Shown piece after piece: positions 8,635 to 16,922 of a stretch of 24,684 nucleotides of DNA. Location of the stretch: assembly GCA_009746045.1 (NCBI GenBank), contig RPFO01000761.1, forward strand, positions 1-24,684, written 5' to 3'. The DNA is from Mesostigma viride (lineage: Eukaryota > Streptophyta > Mesostigmatophyceae > Mesostigmatales > Mesostigmataceae). The notes under the pieces are model-generated. The model was not told where the DNA came from, did no database searches, and was given only the letters and a program-made list of their open reading frames with translations. The position numbers and the translations under genes are program-made. Positions within the stretch are counted from its first letter, which is position 1; the number at the start of each line of letters is the position of its first letter.

Positions 8635-9780
8635 ATGGCGGGCAAGAAACACATCGTGTACCTGGACAACAACAGCACGACCAAACCGCACGCGGAGGTG
8701 GCCGAGGTGATGAAGTCGACGGCCCTGTCCCTGTACGGCAACGCGTCTAGCTCGCACGTTGGCGGGCGGCAGGCGCGGAAGGTGATCGACGACTCGCGCG
8801 CGCTCATAGCCCGGCGACTGGGCGTGAAGCCCGAGGGCGTGATATTCACGGCGGGGGCGACCGAGTCCAACAACCTGCTGCTGAGCGGGTTCATGGAGCG
8901 GCACGGGGGCAAGGGCGTGGTGCTGACCACGCGCATCGAGCACCCCAGCATCACGCAGCCCTTGAAGCACCTGGCGAAGGCGTCCCGGGGCGCCATCAAG
9001 GTGGTGTGGCTGCCCGTGGACCGCGAGGGGTTCGTGCGCATGGACAAGGTGCGGGAGGCCATGACCCAGCACAGGGGCAGGGTGAAGCTGGTGGCGGTCA
9101 TCTACGGCAACAACGAGATCGGCACCATCCAGGACTTCGGGGCCCTGCGGCGGGCGGTGGGCAAGGACGTGCACATCCACGCGGACACCACGCAGGTGGC
9201 GGGCAAGGACCTGATACGGGACCAGCGGTTCATGAACAGCTTCACGCTGTCCGGTCACAAGATCCACGGGGTGAAGGGGGTGGGCGCGCTTGTGATCCGC
9301 GACGACGTCCATTGCATCTCCCCGCTGATGTACGGCGGCGGGCAGGAGGGCGGCATGCGGCCCGGGACCGAGAGCCCCCCGCTGATCGCCAGCCTGGCGA
9401 AGGCGGTGGACATGAACATGAGCCCGGCGGGTCGCCGCAAGTGGCGCGGGGTGAGGGCGCTGAGGGACGCGGCCAGGGAGGAGCTGGAGGCGCTGGGGGC
9501 GGTGTTCAACGGGCCGGCGGACCCCGCGAGGCGCATGGACAACATCGTGAGTTTCAGCCTGCCCGGGACGGACGCGCGCGAGGTGGTGAAGAAACTGTCC
9601 CGCAGCGGGATCTGCGCGAACGTCGGCAGCGCGTGCTCTAGGGGCAAACGCAGCAAGGTGCTGCAGGCCATCGGGGTGCCGCGGGAGGTGGAGGCCGGGA
9701 CCATCCGCATCGGTTTCTCGGTCTACAACACCGCGGCGGACGTGCGCAGGCTGATGGAGTGCCTGAAGAAGATGCACTAA
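8635..9780 (+). CDS. nifS-like: Cysteine desulfurase, IscS/NifS class, 381 aa
   Basis: A complete PLP-dependent cysteine desulfurase. It starts with YLDNNSTTKP and has TAGATESNN, His103 in IEHPSI, Asp184 and Gln187 in HADTTQVAGK, the PLP Schiff-base Lys209 in SGHKIHG, RPGTES, and the active-site Cys334 in GSACSRGKRS. These enzymes remove sulfur from cysteine for iron-sulfur clusters or tRNA thiolation. NifS-like genes are known in some large DNA viruses, including African swine fever virus. Length and motifs are normal, so it is probably active. GC content is very high (48 of 60 bases in 9421-9480), so it is adapted to this genome. A TATA element lies at 8608-8611, 24 bases upstream. Confidence 0.93.
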   Translation: MAGKKHIVYLDNNSTTKPHAEVAEVMKSTALSLYGNASSSHVGGRQARKVIDDSRALIARRLGVKPEGVIFTAGATESNNLLLSGFMERHGGKGVVLTTRIEHPSITQPLKHLAKASRGAIKVVWLPVDREGFVRMDKVREAMTQHRGRVKLVAVIYGNNEIGTIQDFGALRRAVGKDVHIHADTTQVAGKDLIRDQRFMNSFTLSGHKIHGVKGVGALVIRDDVHCISPLMYGGGQEGGMRPGTESPPLIASLAKAVDMNMSPAGRRKWRGVRALRDAAREELEALGAVFNGPADPARRMDNIVSFSLPGTDAREVVKKLSRSGICANVGSACSRGKRSKVLQAIGVPREVEAGTIRIGFSVYNTAADVRRLMECLKKMH

Positions 9781-9834
9781 AATATACGTCCACGGAAAAA
9801 AATCGAGGCACTAAGTACACAGACACTCGCGATC

Positions 9835-10306
9835 ATGAGGTGCAAGTCCACGACCGTATCGGGTTCGAGGTGCCGCAACGAGGGGGCACACGGGGGGCGC
9901 ACTGCGCGGCCCACAGGCGGAAGAGGGGCGCGGGGGGAAGGCCCGCAGGCCCGCCAGGCGCACGCACGCGGCCAGGGCGTACATGTGGACCGCCGACGAC
10001 ATGAAGATCGACCAGCCGCCCACTACGTTTTCGTGGGACTGGTTCGCGGACTGGTTGCCTTGGAGAAACCAAGCCTATGCACCTGACCCGGGCTTGTCTG
10101 CTGCTTACAAAAATGAGACAAATGCACAGAAAGTTATCTATGACGATTTGGCCAATAAAGCGAGAACCCATTTCGAAAACGGCACCAAAACCCGGACAGA
10201 CCTCGGCGCGGTCGATACGTTGTTAGGTGATGCAAAGAATGCGTTGGAAACTGGGCGCCCTTGGACTGCCGGGGGCATATTAAGACGCGCCGCGGTTATG
10301 TTATAA
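9835..10306 (+). CDS. Small Cys/His-motif protein, broken by two frame shifts
   Basis: Three frames give one protein: RCKSTTVSGSRCRN from ATG 9835, then HCAAHRRKR in another frame, then RRTHAARAYMWTADDMK and the rest to 10306 in a third. The parts align in order with the N-terminus of the gene at 16281-16922 (RCRGQTLAGGRCKR, TCAAH, RVHKMRADD), so they belong together. The motif C-x9-C, then C-x2-H, is probably zinc binding. Breaks lie at G5 9882-9886 or G6 9892-9897, and at G6 9932-9937. Two extra bases make 474, or 157 residues. From about 10090 the base composition becomes clearly AT-richer than its neighbours, hinting at a separate origin for the C-terminal part. Confidence 0.6.
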
Positions 10307-10337
10307 TCCGCGCGCCTGTCCGTGGGGTAAAAACGCG

Positions 10338-10343
10338 AATAAA
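10338..10343 (+). terminator. AATAAA polyadenylation-like signal
   Basis: AATAAA lies 32 bases after the stop at 10306 and just before the next plus-strand gene. Confidence 0.35.
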
Positions 10344-10355
10344 GAGGGTCTGACG

Positions 10356-10727
10356 ATGTACGTGCGGCGTGCGTGCGAGCGGGCGGGCGTGAGGGGCCGG
10401 AGGGAGGCGGCGAGGCTGATGGACCTGTACATGGTGCGCACGTGCGCGTGGGCGGGCGACATGGTGCTGGTGATATCGCGCGTGGCCTACATGGAGGACG
10501 AGGACCTGCTGGCCGAGATACTCGAGCGCTACAACGGGCGCGGGGGCTACCTGAACGCCGTCGACGAGATCGTCGCGAACGGTCCGCGCGAGCGGCCCGC
10601 GCGCCCCTCCCTGCCCCCGCCCCCCGCTCCTACTCCCACCCCACCCCCCTCCCTACTCACGCTGTGTTATCGCGCGCTGTCCACCGCGGACATGGCGAGT
10701 GCGAGACAAATGCTGACATTTCCTTAA
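10356..10727 (+). CDS. Hypothetical protein with Pro-rich linker, 123 aa
   Basis: The protein has an N-terminal Arg-rich helical region, a hydrophobic stretch MVLVISRVAYMEDEDLLAEI (residues about 35-54), a Pro-rich linker (PSLPPPPAPTPTPPPS, about 87-102) and a short helical end. No family is recognised. The linker is reminiscent of the Pro tract in the nearby OTU protein but is too simple for a homology claim. An AATAAA follows the stop. Confidence 0.6.
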   Translation: MYVRRACERAGVRGRREAARLMDLYMVRTCAWAGDMVLVISRVAYMEDEDLLAEILERYNGRGGYLNAVDEIVANGPRERPARPSLPPPPAPTPTPPPSLLTLCYRALSTADMASARQMLTFP

Positions 10728-10760
10728 AAAATAGAGATGGTCCATCGATATATATACACA

Positions 10761-10766
10761 AATAAA
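10761..10766 (+). terminator. AATAAA polyadenylation-like signal
   Basis: AATAAA lies 34 bases after the stop at 10727, in an AT-rich patch (ATATATACAC) between convergent genes. Confidence 0.4.
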
Positions 10767-10776
10767 GGAAAACCGA

Positions 10777-12107
10777 TCACTCCACCGGCCCTTCCACGAA
10801 ATGGGGGATCAGGTCCGTGAATACCAAGTACGTTCTCGTGCTCAAGAGAGGGTGACCGGCATCATCTTCATCACAAAACAACAGACTGTCCAGGGCGCAC
10901 GAGAAGGCCCTCGCGTACTCCTCCTTCTGCCGCAGGAACGGCACCGCCCGCAGCACCTCGTATGCCCGCTCGCCGAGGTCCCCGGTCTCGCGGTACAGCT
11001 CCAGGGCCTGGGCGAGCACCAGGTGCAGGCGGTCGCCGCGGTCCACCGGGAGGGAGCGCCCCTCGCGCGTCTTCCTCTTCTTCGAGCCCCCCTTCGAGCC
11101 CCCCGGGCCGGGCGACGCCAGATCCACCTCCGCCATGCGGTTGGTGATGTCCCCGAACGGCTCGCGCCGGGCCGGGGGCTTGGGCGGGGGGTTCACCTCC
11201 ACCTTGTACTCGCTCTTGCGGACGAGGTCCAGGGGCAGCAGGCCCCAGGAGGGCAGGGGGTGGGGGGGCAAAAGTCCGGCTCGCTGAGGGCGGCCAGCAG
11301 CTTGACGGTGAGGCCGTACTTCTCCAGCACCTCGTCGGCGGGCTTGGCCAGTCGCTTGACGGTCGCCTCGTCGCCCGCCCACAGCGCCGTGTGATACTGC
11401 GCCCACACGTGCTCGTACCTCTCCTTGTCGAACCGCAGCTGGACCACGCGCCGGCGGACGTCCCGGTAGAGCACGTTCTCCTCCACGTCCACCCCCATCC
11501 GGATGGCGCCGGTCGTGTGGATGTCCTCCGCGCGCAGGGAGCCCTCCAGCCCCGCCATGCGCAGGAGGGCGTTGCCGACGTACACGCGCTTGCCTACCAG
11601 GTTCTTGTGGCACGCGAGCCCCTTGGCGAGCACGGCGATCCCGTCCGCGGACACGAACAGCGCGCCCCTCTCGGTGACGCGGTGGTGCTCGCACCCCTCC
11701 AGCAGCTCCTGCAGCAGGTCGGGCGGCGTCTTCACGTCCCAGGTCTCCTTGAAGGCCCTGCACATGTCCTTGACGCTGTAGAGCTTGACCTGGTCGCACC
11801 CCTCGGCGAGCGCGACGTGCACGAAGAAGCGCATCGGTCCCAGGGGGACGCGGAAGACATCTCGGAGGACCGCGTCGTCCACCCACGCGTCCTCGGGGTC
11901 CGGCAGCGGCGGTTGCCTCCCGTGGAGGGGCTTGGTCCCCCGCTTCCCCGGGCCGTCCTCCAGGTCGAGGTCCAGCCCCACGCCTCCGAAGTCGCCGTCG
12001 GACGCGTCGTCCTCGAACAGCAGCTCCGACACGCACGAGGGGTCCACCCCGGTCACCTTCTTCTGGCCGATGCGGTTGTCGTGGATGGCAGGGAAGAGAA
12101 CCTCCAT
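10777..12107 (-). CDS. Unidentified protein, one frame shift, about 443 aa
   Basis: The first frame starts at ATG 12107 (MEVLFPAIHDNRIGQKKV); an in-frame ATG at 12149 would add 14 residues. It runs to about 11250 through a globular, mixed alpha/beta region. YSVKDMCRAFKETW and FVSADGIAVLAKGL slightly recall antirepressor-type DNA-binding domains, too weakly for a call. A second frame carries SWGLLPLDLVRKSEYKVEV, a basic low-complexity region (GSKKRKTREGR) and a helical C-terminus to 10777. The frames meet at G7 11262-11268 next to a G5. One extra base gives 1332 bases, or 443 residues. It is transcribed away from the central repeat region. Confidence 0.65.
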
Positions 12108-12168
12108 TGTCGAGAGTGGGGAGACTTCACAGAGGTGAGCAATTTCCAACCAGTGGGGTGACTCAATA

Positions 12169-12563
12169 CAGGCGTGAGAGTTCGACGCAGCCAGCGGATA
12201 ACACGCCCAATGTGTGGATCATCCAGCAAGGTGTGAACAGCTCAATAGAGGTGAGAGAACTCGTCGCAGCCGGCGGATAACGCGCCCAGGGTGTGGATCA
12301 TCCAGCAAGGTGTGAACAGCTCAATAGAGGTGAGAGAACTCGTCGCAGCCGGCGGAGAACGCGCCCAAGGTGTGAATATTCCAACAAGGTGTGAACAGCT
12401 CAATAGAGGTGAGAGAATTCGACGCAGCCGGCGGAGAACGCGCACAAGGTGTGAATATTCCAACAAGGTGTGAACAGCTCAATAGAGGTGAGAGAATTCG
12501 ACGCAGCCGGCGGAGAACGCGCACAAGGTGTGAATATTCCAACAAGGGTGTGACAATTTCATC
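12169..12563. repeat. 79-bp tandem repeat array, five units
   Basis: The landmark GAGGTGAGAG recurs at 12248, 12327, 12406 and 12485, exactly 79 bases apart; a diverged first unit starts near 12169. Each unit contains ATTCGACGCAGCCGGCGG or a close variant, an AACGCG box, and AAGGTGTGAA (once or twice, depending on the unit). Since 79 is not a multiple of three, the array is not coding. Confidence 0.9.
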
Positions 12564-13098
12564 CAAGCTGAAAAAATGAATCCAACATCAAGGAAGTGCA
12601 AGCCAGCCACAAGAGGGTGAAAAAAGCATGAAAACTCGGCAACGCCGGCGCGAATGCGGATTATTTCCAGAAAACTTCAGAGGCCATGCACAAGGATGAA
12701 AGCCATGGGAGAGCAAACCAAACCACAACACACACCACAGAGGTGAAAGGGCAATGGAAGCTCACAAGAGCCAGGCAGCAAGGGGGGAGGATGGTGGGTG
12801 CAGAGAGGGGATGGTGGAGAGAGGGGCACTTGGATACAAAGTCGCCCTTTTTCGTTATCCGCCGTTTCGCGCTGGCAGCCGGCGGGAAACTCAAATTTTC
12901 AGGACATTCGCGTCAGCGGCGGAGCGCCACCGGTTACGCCGAGCTACCCAAAAAATCGTGGCCACGCGGCGGCCTTCGCGAAACCCCCGTGGCACTGACG
13001 GAATCTGGCGCGGTTCTGACGGGAACGGGGCGGGGATCTGACGGGACCGGCGGGGAACGGCGCCCTGAGCAGTTGCAGCGGAATCCGCAGGAGTAGGG

Positions 13099-13396
13099 AC
13101 GAATCCGCCGGGTGCCGCGGGGTAACTTGCGAAAAGTGAGATCCTAACCGGCTGGGTAACCGAAAGTAACGGCGGACGGACGAGTGCGAACCAGTGGGCC
13201 CGGGGGAAACTCGGGAGGGGCCAATGGGAAGTGCCGGTTTCTAGCCGGATTCCTGGCGGTTAGGAGATGCATCTTGGCTTCCCTGATCCCGGGACTCGGC
13301 CGAAAAAAAGTTTGGAAATGGGGAACGAAATACGCAATTCGCGTATTCGGCGAATTACACTACAACATTAGGTTCTATTTATAGCCCACCCGTGCA
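13099..13396. repeat. Left arm of 298-bp inverted repeat
   Basis: Every position p in this arm pairs with 26962 minus p in the arm at 13566-13863. The only mismatch I found is 13388 (A) against 13574 (C). Weak similarity continues outward to about 13073 (TGCAGCGGAATCCG is shared). The inner end carries TATAAATAG on the minus strand. Confidence 0.95.
13376..13383 (-). promoter_or_regulatory. TATA box in left arm, facing left
   Basis: TATAAATA on the minus strand, within CTATAAATAG, a strong match to a eukaryotic core promoter. Its mirror copy is at 13579-13586. Confidence 0.45.
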
Positions 13397-13565
13397 AAGT
13401 CGCTACTACTATAAATTTTTAATACAATCGTCATATATTTTCAGTAGCCCGTAACTTATGGCTAACTTAGGACTAAATAAATAAAGGATAATCGAATATA
13501 CCGCCGCGTGTGGTACTTGAAGTACCCCAGTAAATCTTGTAGTGTACTAGCGTTAAACTACCCAG
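13397..13565. other. AT-rich spacer at the centre of the inverted repeat
   Basis: 169 bases, strongly AT-rich in a GC-rich genome, with tracts such as ATAAATTTTTAATAC and CTAAATAAATAAAGG. It holds a hyphenated palindrome GGTACTTGAAGTACC at 13512-13526 (seven-base arms around one base). It could be an unwinding element; this is inference from composition and position. Confidence 0.6.
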
Positions 13566-13863
13566 TGCACGGGCGGGCTATAAATAGAACCTAATGTTGT
13601 AGTGTAATTCGCCGAATACGCGAATTGCGTATTTCGTTCCCCATTTCCAAACTTTTTTTCGGCCGAGTCCCGGGATCAGGGAAGCCAAGATGCATCTCCT
13701 AACCGCCAGGAATCCGGCTAGAAACCGGCACTTCCCATTGGCCCCTCCCGAGTTTCCCCCGGGCCCACTGGTTCGCACTCGTCCGTCCGCCGTTACTTTC
13801 GGTTACCCAGCCGGTTAGGATCTCACTTTTCGCAAGTTACCCCGCGGCACCCGGCGGATTCGT
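13566..13863. repeat. Right arm of 298-bp inverted repeat
   Basis: Reverse complement of 13099-13396 with one mismatch. Outside 13863 similarity drops sharply except for a 14-base match near 13890. Confidence 0.95.
13579..13586 (+). promoter_or_regulatory. TATA box in right arm, facing right
   Basis: TATAAATA on the plus strand, mirror image of the element in the left arm. The pair would drive outward transcription through both arms. Confidence 0.45.
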
Positions 13864-14229
13864 GCCTACTGCCACGGATTCCGCTGCACTCCCGCTAACT
13901 TCTAGTAACCGCCCACGGAACTGGAGCGGAACCCGCCCGCTGCCAAGTGGTAACTCCCGGGGCGCGGCAGGGAACCAAAGATACGCCGCTGCCACGACGA
14001 AACCGACACGACACGCGGCAGACGCGCGTATATATTTCGTCAGCGCGGCATGAAATGGGGCAGACAGCAGGCAAACAACACACACAACAACACAACCCAT
14101 TTTCTCCCTTTGGCTCTGGATTTGCAGGTGAGCATGGCCCTTTTTCGACGTTTTCGGCCGCAAACGTCGAATTAGGCAGTGGGGTGGGGGGGTTTCGGCT
14201 GTCTTTGTCCTGTTTGTGAACCCCTTTTT

Positions 14230-14850
14230 CGCGTTTCCTGCCGCGCTCGTCGAATGGCCCCACCTTTTGAATTGCACCCCTGCCCTTGTCCTGCCCAGCA
14301 GTTCTGTTGCCTATTGACCACCCTTTGGCATGGCTCATCATCTGATGCACTTATTTCCATGCCCTTGCCATGTTTCATGCTTTCTGTCGAGTTTTACGCC
14401 GCGAAAGTCGAATGGCCCCACCTTTTGAATTGTTCACCTGCCCTGGTCCTGTCCAGCAGTACTGTTGCCTATTGACCACCCTTTGGCATGCCTCATCATC
14501 TGATGCACTTATTTCCATCCCCTTGCCCTGGTTGTGCGTTCCTTTTCGCGTTTTCAGCCGCTATCGTCGAATGGGCCCCCCCTTGTGAAGTTTTCACCTG
14601 CACTGGCCCTGTCCAGCAATCCTGTTGCCTGTTGCCCACCCTTTGGCATGCCTCATCCCATAATGAAATTTTTTTGAAGCCCCCCATTGTGTGCATGCAT
14701 TTTTTCCGTTTTATGCCGCCCTCGTCGAGGTATTCTGCTTGGTGAAGTTTTCACATGCCCTGGTTCTGTCCAGCAACTCTGTTGGCTCTCTGCCCACACT
14801 CTGGCGTGTTTTATCCCCTACGTGTTTCGCCTTTGAGGACTCTTGTGGTA
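14230..14850. repeat. 158-bp tandem repeat array, four units plus a partial
   Basis: The landmark GTCGA recurs at 14249, 14407, 14566 and 14724 (spacing 158, 159, 158), with a shorter diverged relative at 14166. Units share CCACCTTTTGAATTG, CTGTCCAGCAGT, TGTTGCCTATTGACCACCC and TTTGGCATGCCTCAT, with growing divergence to the right. Read on the minus strand they contain ATTCGACGAGCGCGGCAG and an AACGCG box, matching the 79-bp units on the other side. Confidence 0.85.
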
Positions 14851-14963
14851 TTTGCCGCGTCGTTCTATTGCTCGTGATTTGGAATGCATTCATTCATGTT
14901 TATTAAAATGTACACCACCAAAAACTGTCGCTGTCTGCCCACACAACCTGAAACAGGTACCGG

Positions 14964-15683
14964 ATGGCCGCGACTCAGGCACCGACCGTCAACGTGCTCT
15001 TCGCGTTCAAGCGGGAGACAGACAAGTTCTGGATCTACACGCTGCGGCCGCCCCCAGGTCTGAATGCGGACCCCGACACCGAGATTCGCGTGAGGAAGAC
15101 GGACACGATGGTCCACGGCCCCGATCTCACCAAGGCCGGGTCGAACGGGACGAAGCGCTTTGATCACTTTTTGAGGGGGGCTAACGCCGACGTTAGCCCT
15201 AAGAATGCCGTGGACAAGGTTATGACGGGGTTGAACGATGACCGCGGCACTTGGATCCACGCGGACCTGGTGGACAAGGTGATGGATTGGTCCACGAAAC
15301 CTCCCAACAAGCAAAATGAGCTGCGTGTGCAGGGGCGTCTCGCAAGTCGCATGAATGGCGCTCGGTGCGAGGTGGAGTGCCCCGCCGGGTTCGTGGACAT
15401 CGTGACGGACGACCCCCCTCTCATCGTGGAGGTGAAGGAGCTGAAGAGGTGGAAAGAGGGCGTCGGGCAGCTTCACGCGTACGGTCAGTTCTTTCCGAAC
15501 CACCAGCGCCGCCTTCACCTGTTCCGAACTTCAAAGCAGAACACCGACGTGCTCGGGTTGATTGAGACTACCTGCGCGGCCAACGGCATCGAGGTGCATG
15601 TCGACGAGGACTTCTACAACGAAGACGCATCCAGGAGCCCGTCCCCGGACCCTGCTCGCAGCGAGGACGTCGCCCCCCAGTAG
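14964..15683 (+). CDS. KilA-N-like domain fused to PD-(D/E)XK nuclease-like domain, 239 aa
   Basis: Residues about 40-115 resemble a KilA-N DNA-binding domain (MVHGPDLTKAG, KRFDHFLRG, then TWIHADLVDKVMDW). Residues about 120-190 carry a restriction-endonuclease-like core: Asp145 in FVDIVTDD, then Glu156 and Lys158 in IVEVKELKRW, followed by GQLHAYGQFFP and LHLFRT. This D-x10-E-x-K pattern with a following GQxxAYG helix is typical of PD-(D/E)XK nucleases. The C-terminus is Ser/Pro/acidic. The role is unknown; DNA targeting by KilA-N and cutting by the nuclease part is the natural inference. It is the first gene right of the repeat region, 32 bases before the next gene, and transcribed away from the palindrome. 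Confidence 0.8.
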   Translation: MAATQAPTVNVLFAFKRETDKFWIYTLRPPPGLNADPDTEIRVRKTDTMVHGPDLTKAGSNGTKRFDHFLRGANADVSPKNAVDKVMTGLNDDRGTWIHADLVDKVMDWSTKPPNKQNELRVQGRLASRMNGARCEVECPAGFVDIVTDDPPLIVEVKELKRWKEGVGQLHAYGQFFPNHQRRLHLFRTSKQNTDVLGLIETTCAANGIEVHVDEDFYNEDASRSPSPDPARSEDVAPQ

Positions 15684-15715
15684 CCCCCGCCGCGAGGGCT
15701 CCGGAGGCCGAGTCA

Positions 15716-16150
15716 ATGGCTTCCAAGAGGGAGATGAAGGCAGCGGAGTTGGAGAATCTCAGGCTGGACGTGGAGAGGGAGGAGTTGGAGGCAAAGAGGA
15801 GGAGGCTGAGGATGGACGCTTACCTGAACGAGTTGGACTTCGAGCTGAAGGCCGTGAACCGGCTGACTGATCTGACGGAAGCGGTTGCGCACAACCACGA
15901 GATTCTCGGGAGTGACGGGAACGACCACGAGTCCATCCAGGCCCTGCGGGAGATGAGGAGGGCCTTGATTCCTGGGAAGCGTCACTACGCGCCCCCCACT
16001 CGCGTGATGATCAACGTCGAGATGGTTGCGAGAGAGATGGGCTACGACCTGAGCGCCGACGAGGTCGCGTCCATCGACAGGGTCGTGGAAGAGAGGTGGA
16101 GGGAGAGGTTCCCCGGAGGGGCGGTAACCCACCACGTTATGCAGGGGTAG
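15716..16150 (+). CDS. Coiled-coil protein resembling antirepressor C-terminal domain, 144 aa
   Basis: The N-terminal third is a charged coiled coil (LRLDVEREELEAKRRRLRMD). The C-terminal half has TRVMINVEMVAREMG, LSADEVASIDRVVEERWRERF and a GxxxTHHVMQG end. That resembles the C-terminal region of phage and viral BRO/KilA-N-type antirepressors, where a similar helix and VxxxYxxxxG pattern occurs. With the KilA-N gene 32 bases upstream it may form a functional pair, or be the split-off tail of such a protein. Family resemblance is moderate. The ATG at 15716 is the first in frame. Confidence 0.7.
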   Translation: MASKREMKAAELENLRLDVEREELEAKRRRLRMDAYLNELDFELKAVNRLTDLTEAVAHNHEILGSDGNDHESIQALREMRRALIPGKRHYAPPTRVMINVEMVAREMGYDLSADEVASIDRVVEERWRERFPGGAVTHHVMQG

Positions 16151-16280
16151 GCAGAGTGAGGGTTTGATGACGAGACGGGAATGCGCCCCGTCCAGAGCAG
16201 GAGGGAGTAGACAGCCGTTATATTTTGTGGCTTGTTCATAATCTTGTGGCGTGTATTTAATTATTGATTGGAATGTAATG

Positions 16281-16922
16281 TCAATAAGCACACATAGGTC
16301 TGCGCCCCCTCCTCGTAAACGCCTTAGCGCGGCCGGTATGGCGCAGATATTGCGTTCTCAGGGGCGGCCCTGTCATTTCGGCGTCCGCCCATCCACGAGC
16401 CCTTCGTGCTGCATCCTCCATATCTTCACGAGCCTTCTTCTCTCGCTTCCAATCCTCGGCGATCTTCCGCAACCCCATTTCAAAAAACTCTTGGTTACTG
16501 TGGCGCAACTTGGGCGCTCTGTATCCGTCGTCGTGTTCGGTGTTGATCGGGTATAGCCGTCCCGTGACGGGATCCTCGTATGTGGGCGGCTGGTACAATA
16601 TTTCGCTGGGTTTCCGTGGGTTGAACCCTGTTATCTTACCCACGTTTATCCGCGTCTCTCTCTCGGTGGTTGATTTGTTCTTCGTCCACGTGGGCGTGGG
16701 GACGGGCGGGGCCGGGGGGCGGGAAGACGGTAGTTGGGTATCGCGAGAAGACGCGTTGGTCTCCTCTTCGTCATAGTCGTCCGCGCGCATCTTGTGGACC
16801 CGCCTGTGGCGCACGTACGAACGGGCGCTGTGAGCGGCACACGTGTCGCGGCGGGCGGCGCACGACCGCTTGCACCTACCCCCTGCGAGCGTCTGTCCGC
16901 GGCATCTCCTTTTCACCGACAT
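16281..16922 (-). CDS. Cys/His N-terminal motif protein, basic, 213 aa
   Basis: It begins RRCRGQTLAGGRCKRSC and continues to DTCAAH, giving C7-x9-C17, C21, C28-x2-H31. This small probable zinc motif is shared with the broken gene at 9835. A polar Ser/Pro-rich linker follows, then a conserved-looking LYQPPTYEDPVTGRLYPI segment and a charged helix (KREKKAREDMEDAARRAR), ending strongly basic. It may be a nucleic-acid-binding protein; the specific function is unknown. The start at 16922 is preceded by an AT-rich promoter-like tract (TATTATGTATTATTAG on the minus strand). It converges with the gene ending at 16150. Confidence 0.75.
   Translation of the reverse strand: MSVKRRCRGQTLAGGRCKRSCAARRDTCAAHSARSYVRHRRVHKMRADDYDEEETNASSRDTQLPSSRPPAPPVPTPTWTKNKSTTERETRINVGKITGFNPRKPSEILYQPPTYEDPVTGRLYPINTEHDDGYRAPKLRHSNQEFFEMGLRKIAEDWKREKKAREDMEDAARRARGWADAEMTGPPLRTQYLRHTGRAKAFTRRGRRPMCAY

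Larger units (their letters stand above)
12108..14963. other. Gene-free repeat region, candidate origin or genome-end junction
   Basis: No frame in this 2.86-kb interval looks coding. Order from left: five 79-bp tandem units, a GC-rich transition with GAGGTGAAA-like pieces, a 298-bp inverted-repeat arm, a 169-bp AT-rich spacer, the opposite arm, a transition, then four 158-bp units. The left and right tandem units share sequence in opposite orientation, so the interval is a nested palindrome centred at about 13481. The flanking genes (10777-12107 minus, 14964 plus) both point outward. An origin of replication, or joined termini of a linear genome, would explain this; neither is proven by sequence. 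Confidence 0.7.

Noticed and set aside
8575-9777. 400-codon minus-strand ORF across the cysteine desulfurase
   Set aside because: It is an antisense shadow of a GC-rich gene, rich in Arg, His, Pro and Leu, with no motifs.
12169-12563. 79-bp array as a CRISPR array
   Set aside because: The whole unit repeats, with no unique spacers and no short conserved repeat/variable spacer alternation; it is an ordinary tandem repeat in a eukaryotic-virus-like genome.
12686-13096. 136-codon plus-strand ORF left of the inverted repeat
   Set aside because: Composition follows the repeat-rich DNA, no motif or promoter is visible, and overlapping frames look equally good.
13184-13778. Identical 66-codon ORFs on opposite strands (13184-13384 plus, 13578-13778 minus)
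   Set aside because: They are the automatic result of the inverted repeat, overlap the TATA elements on the wrong strand, and have no protein-like features.
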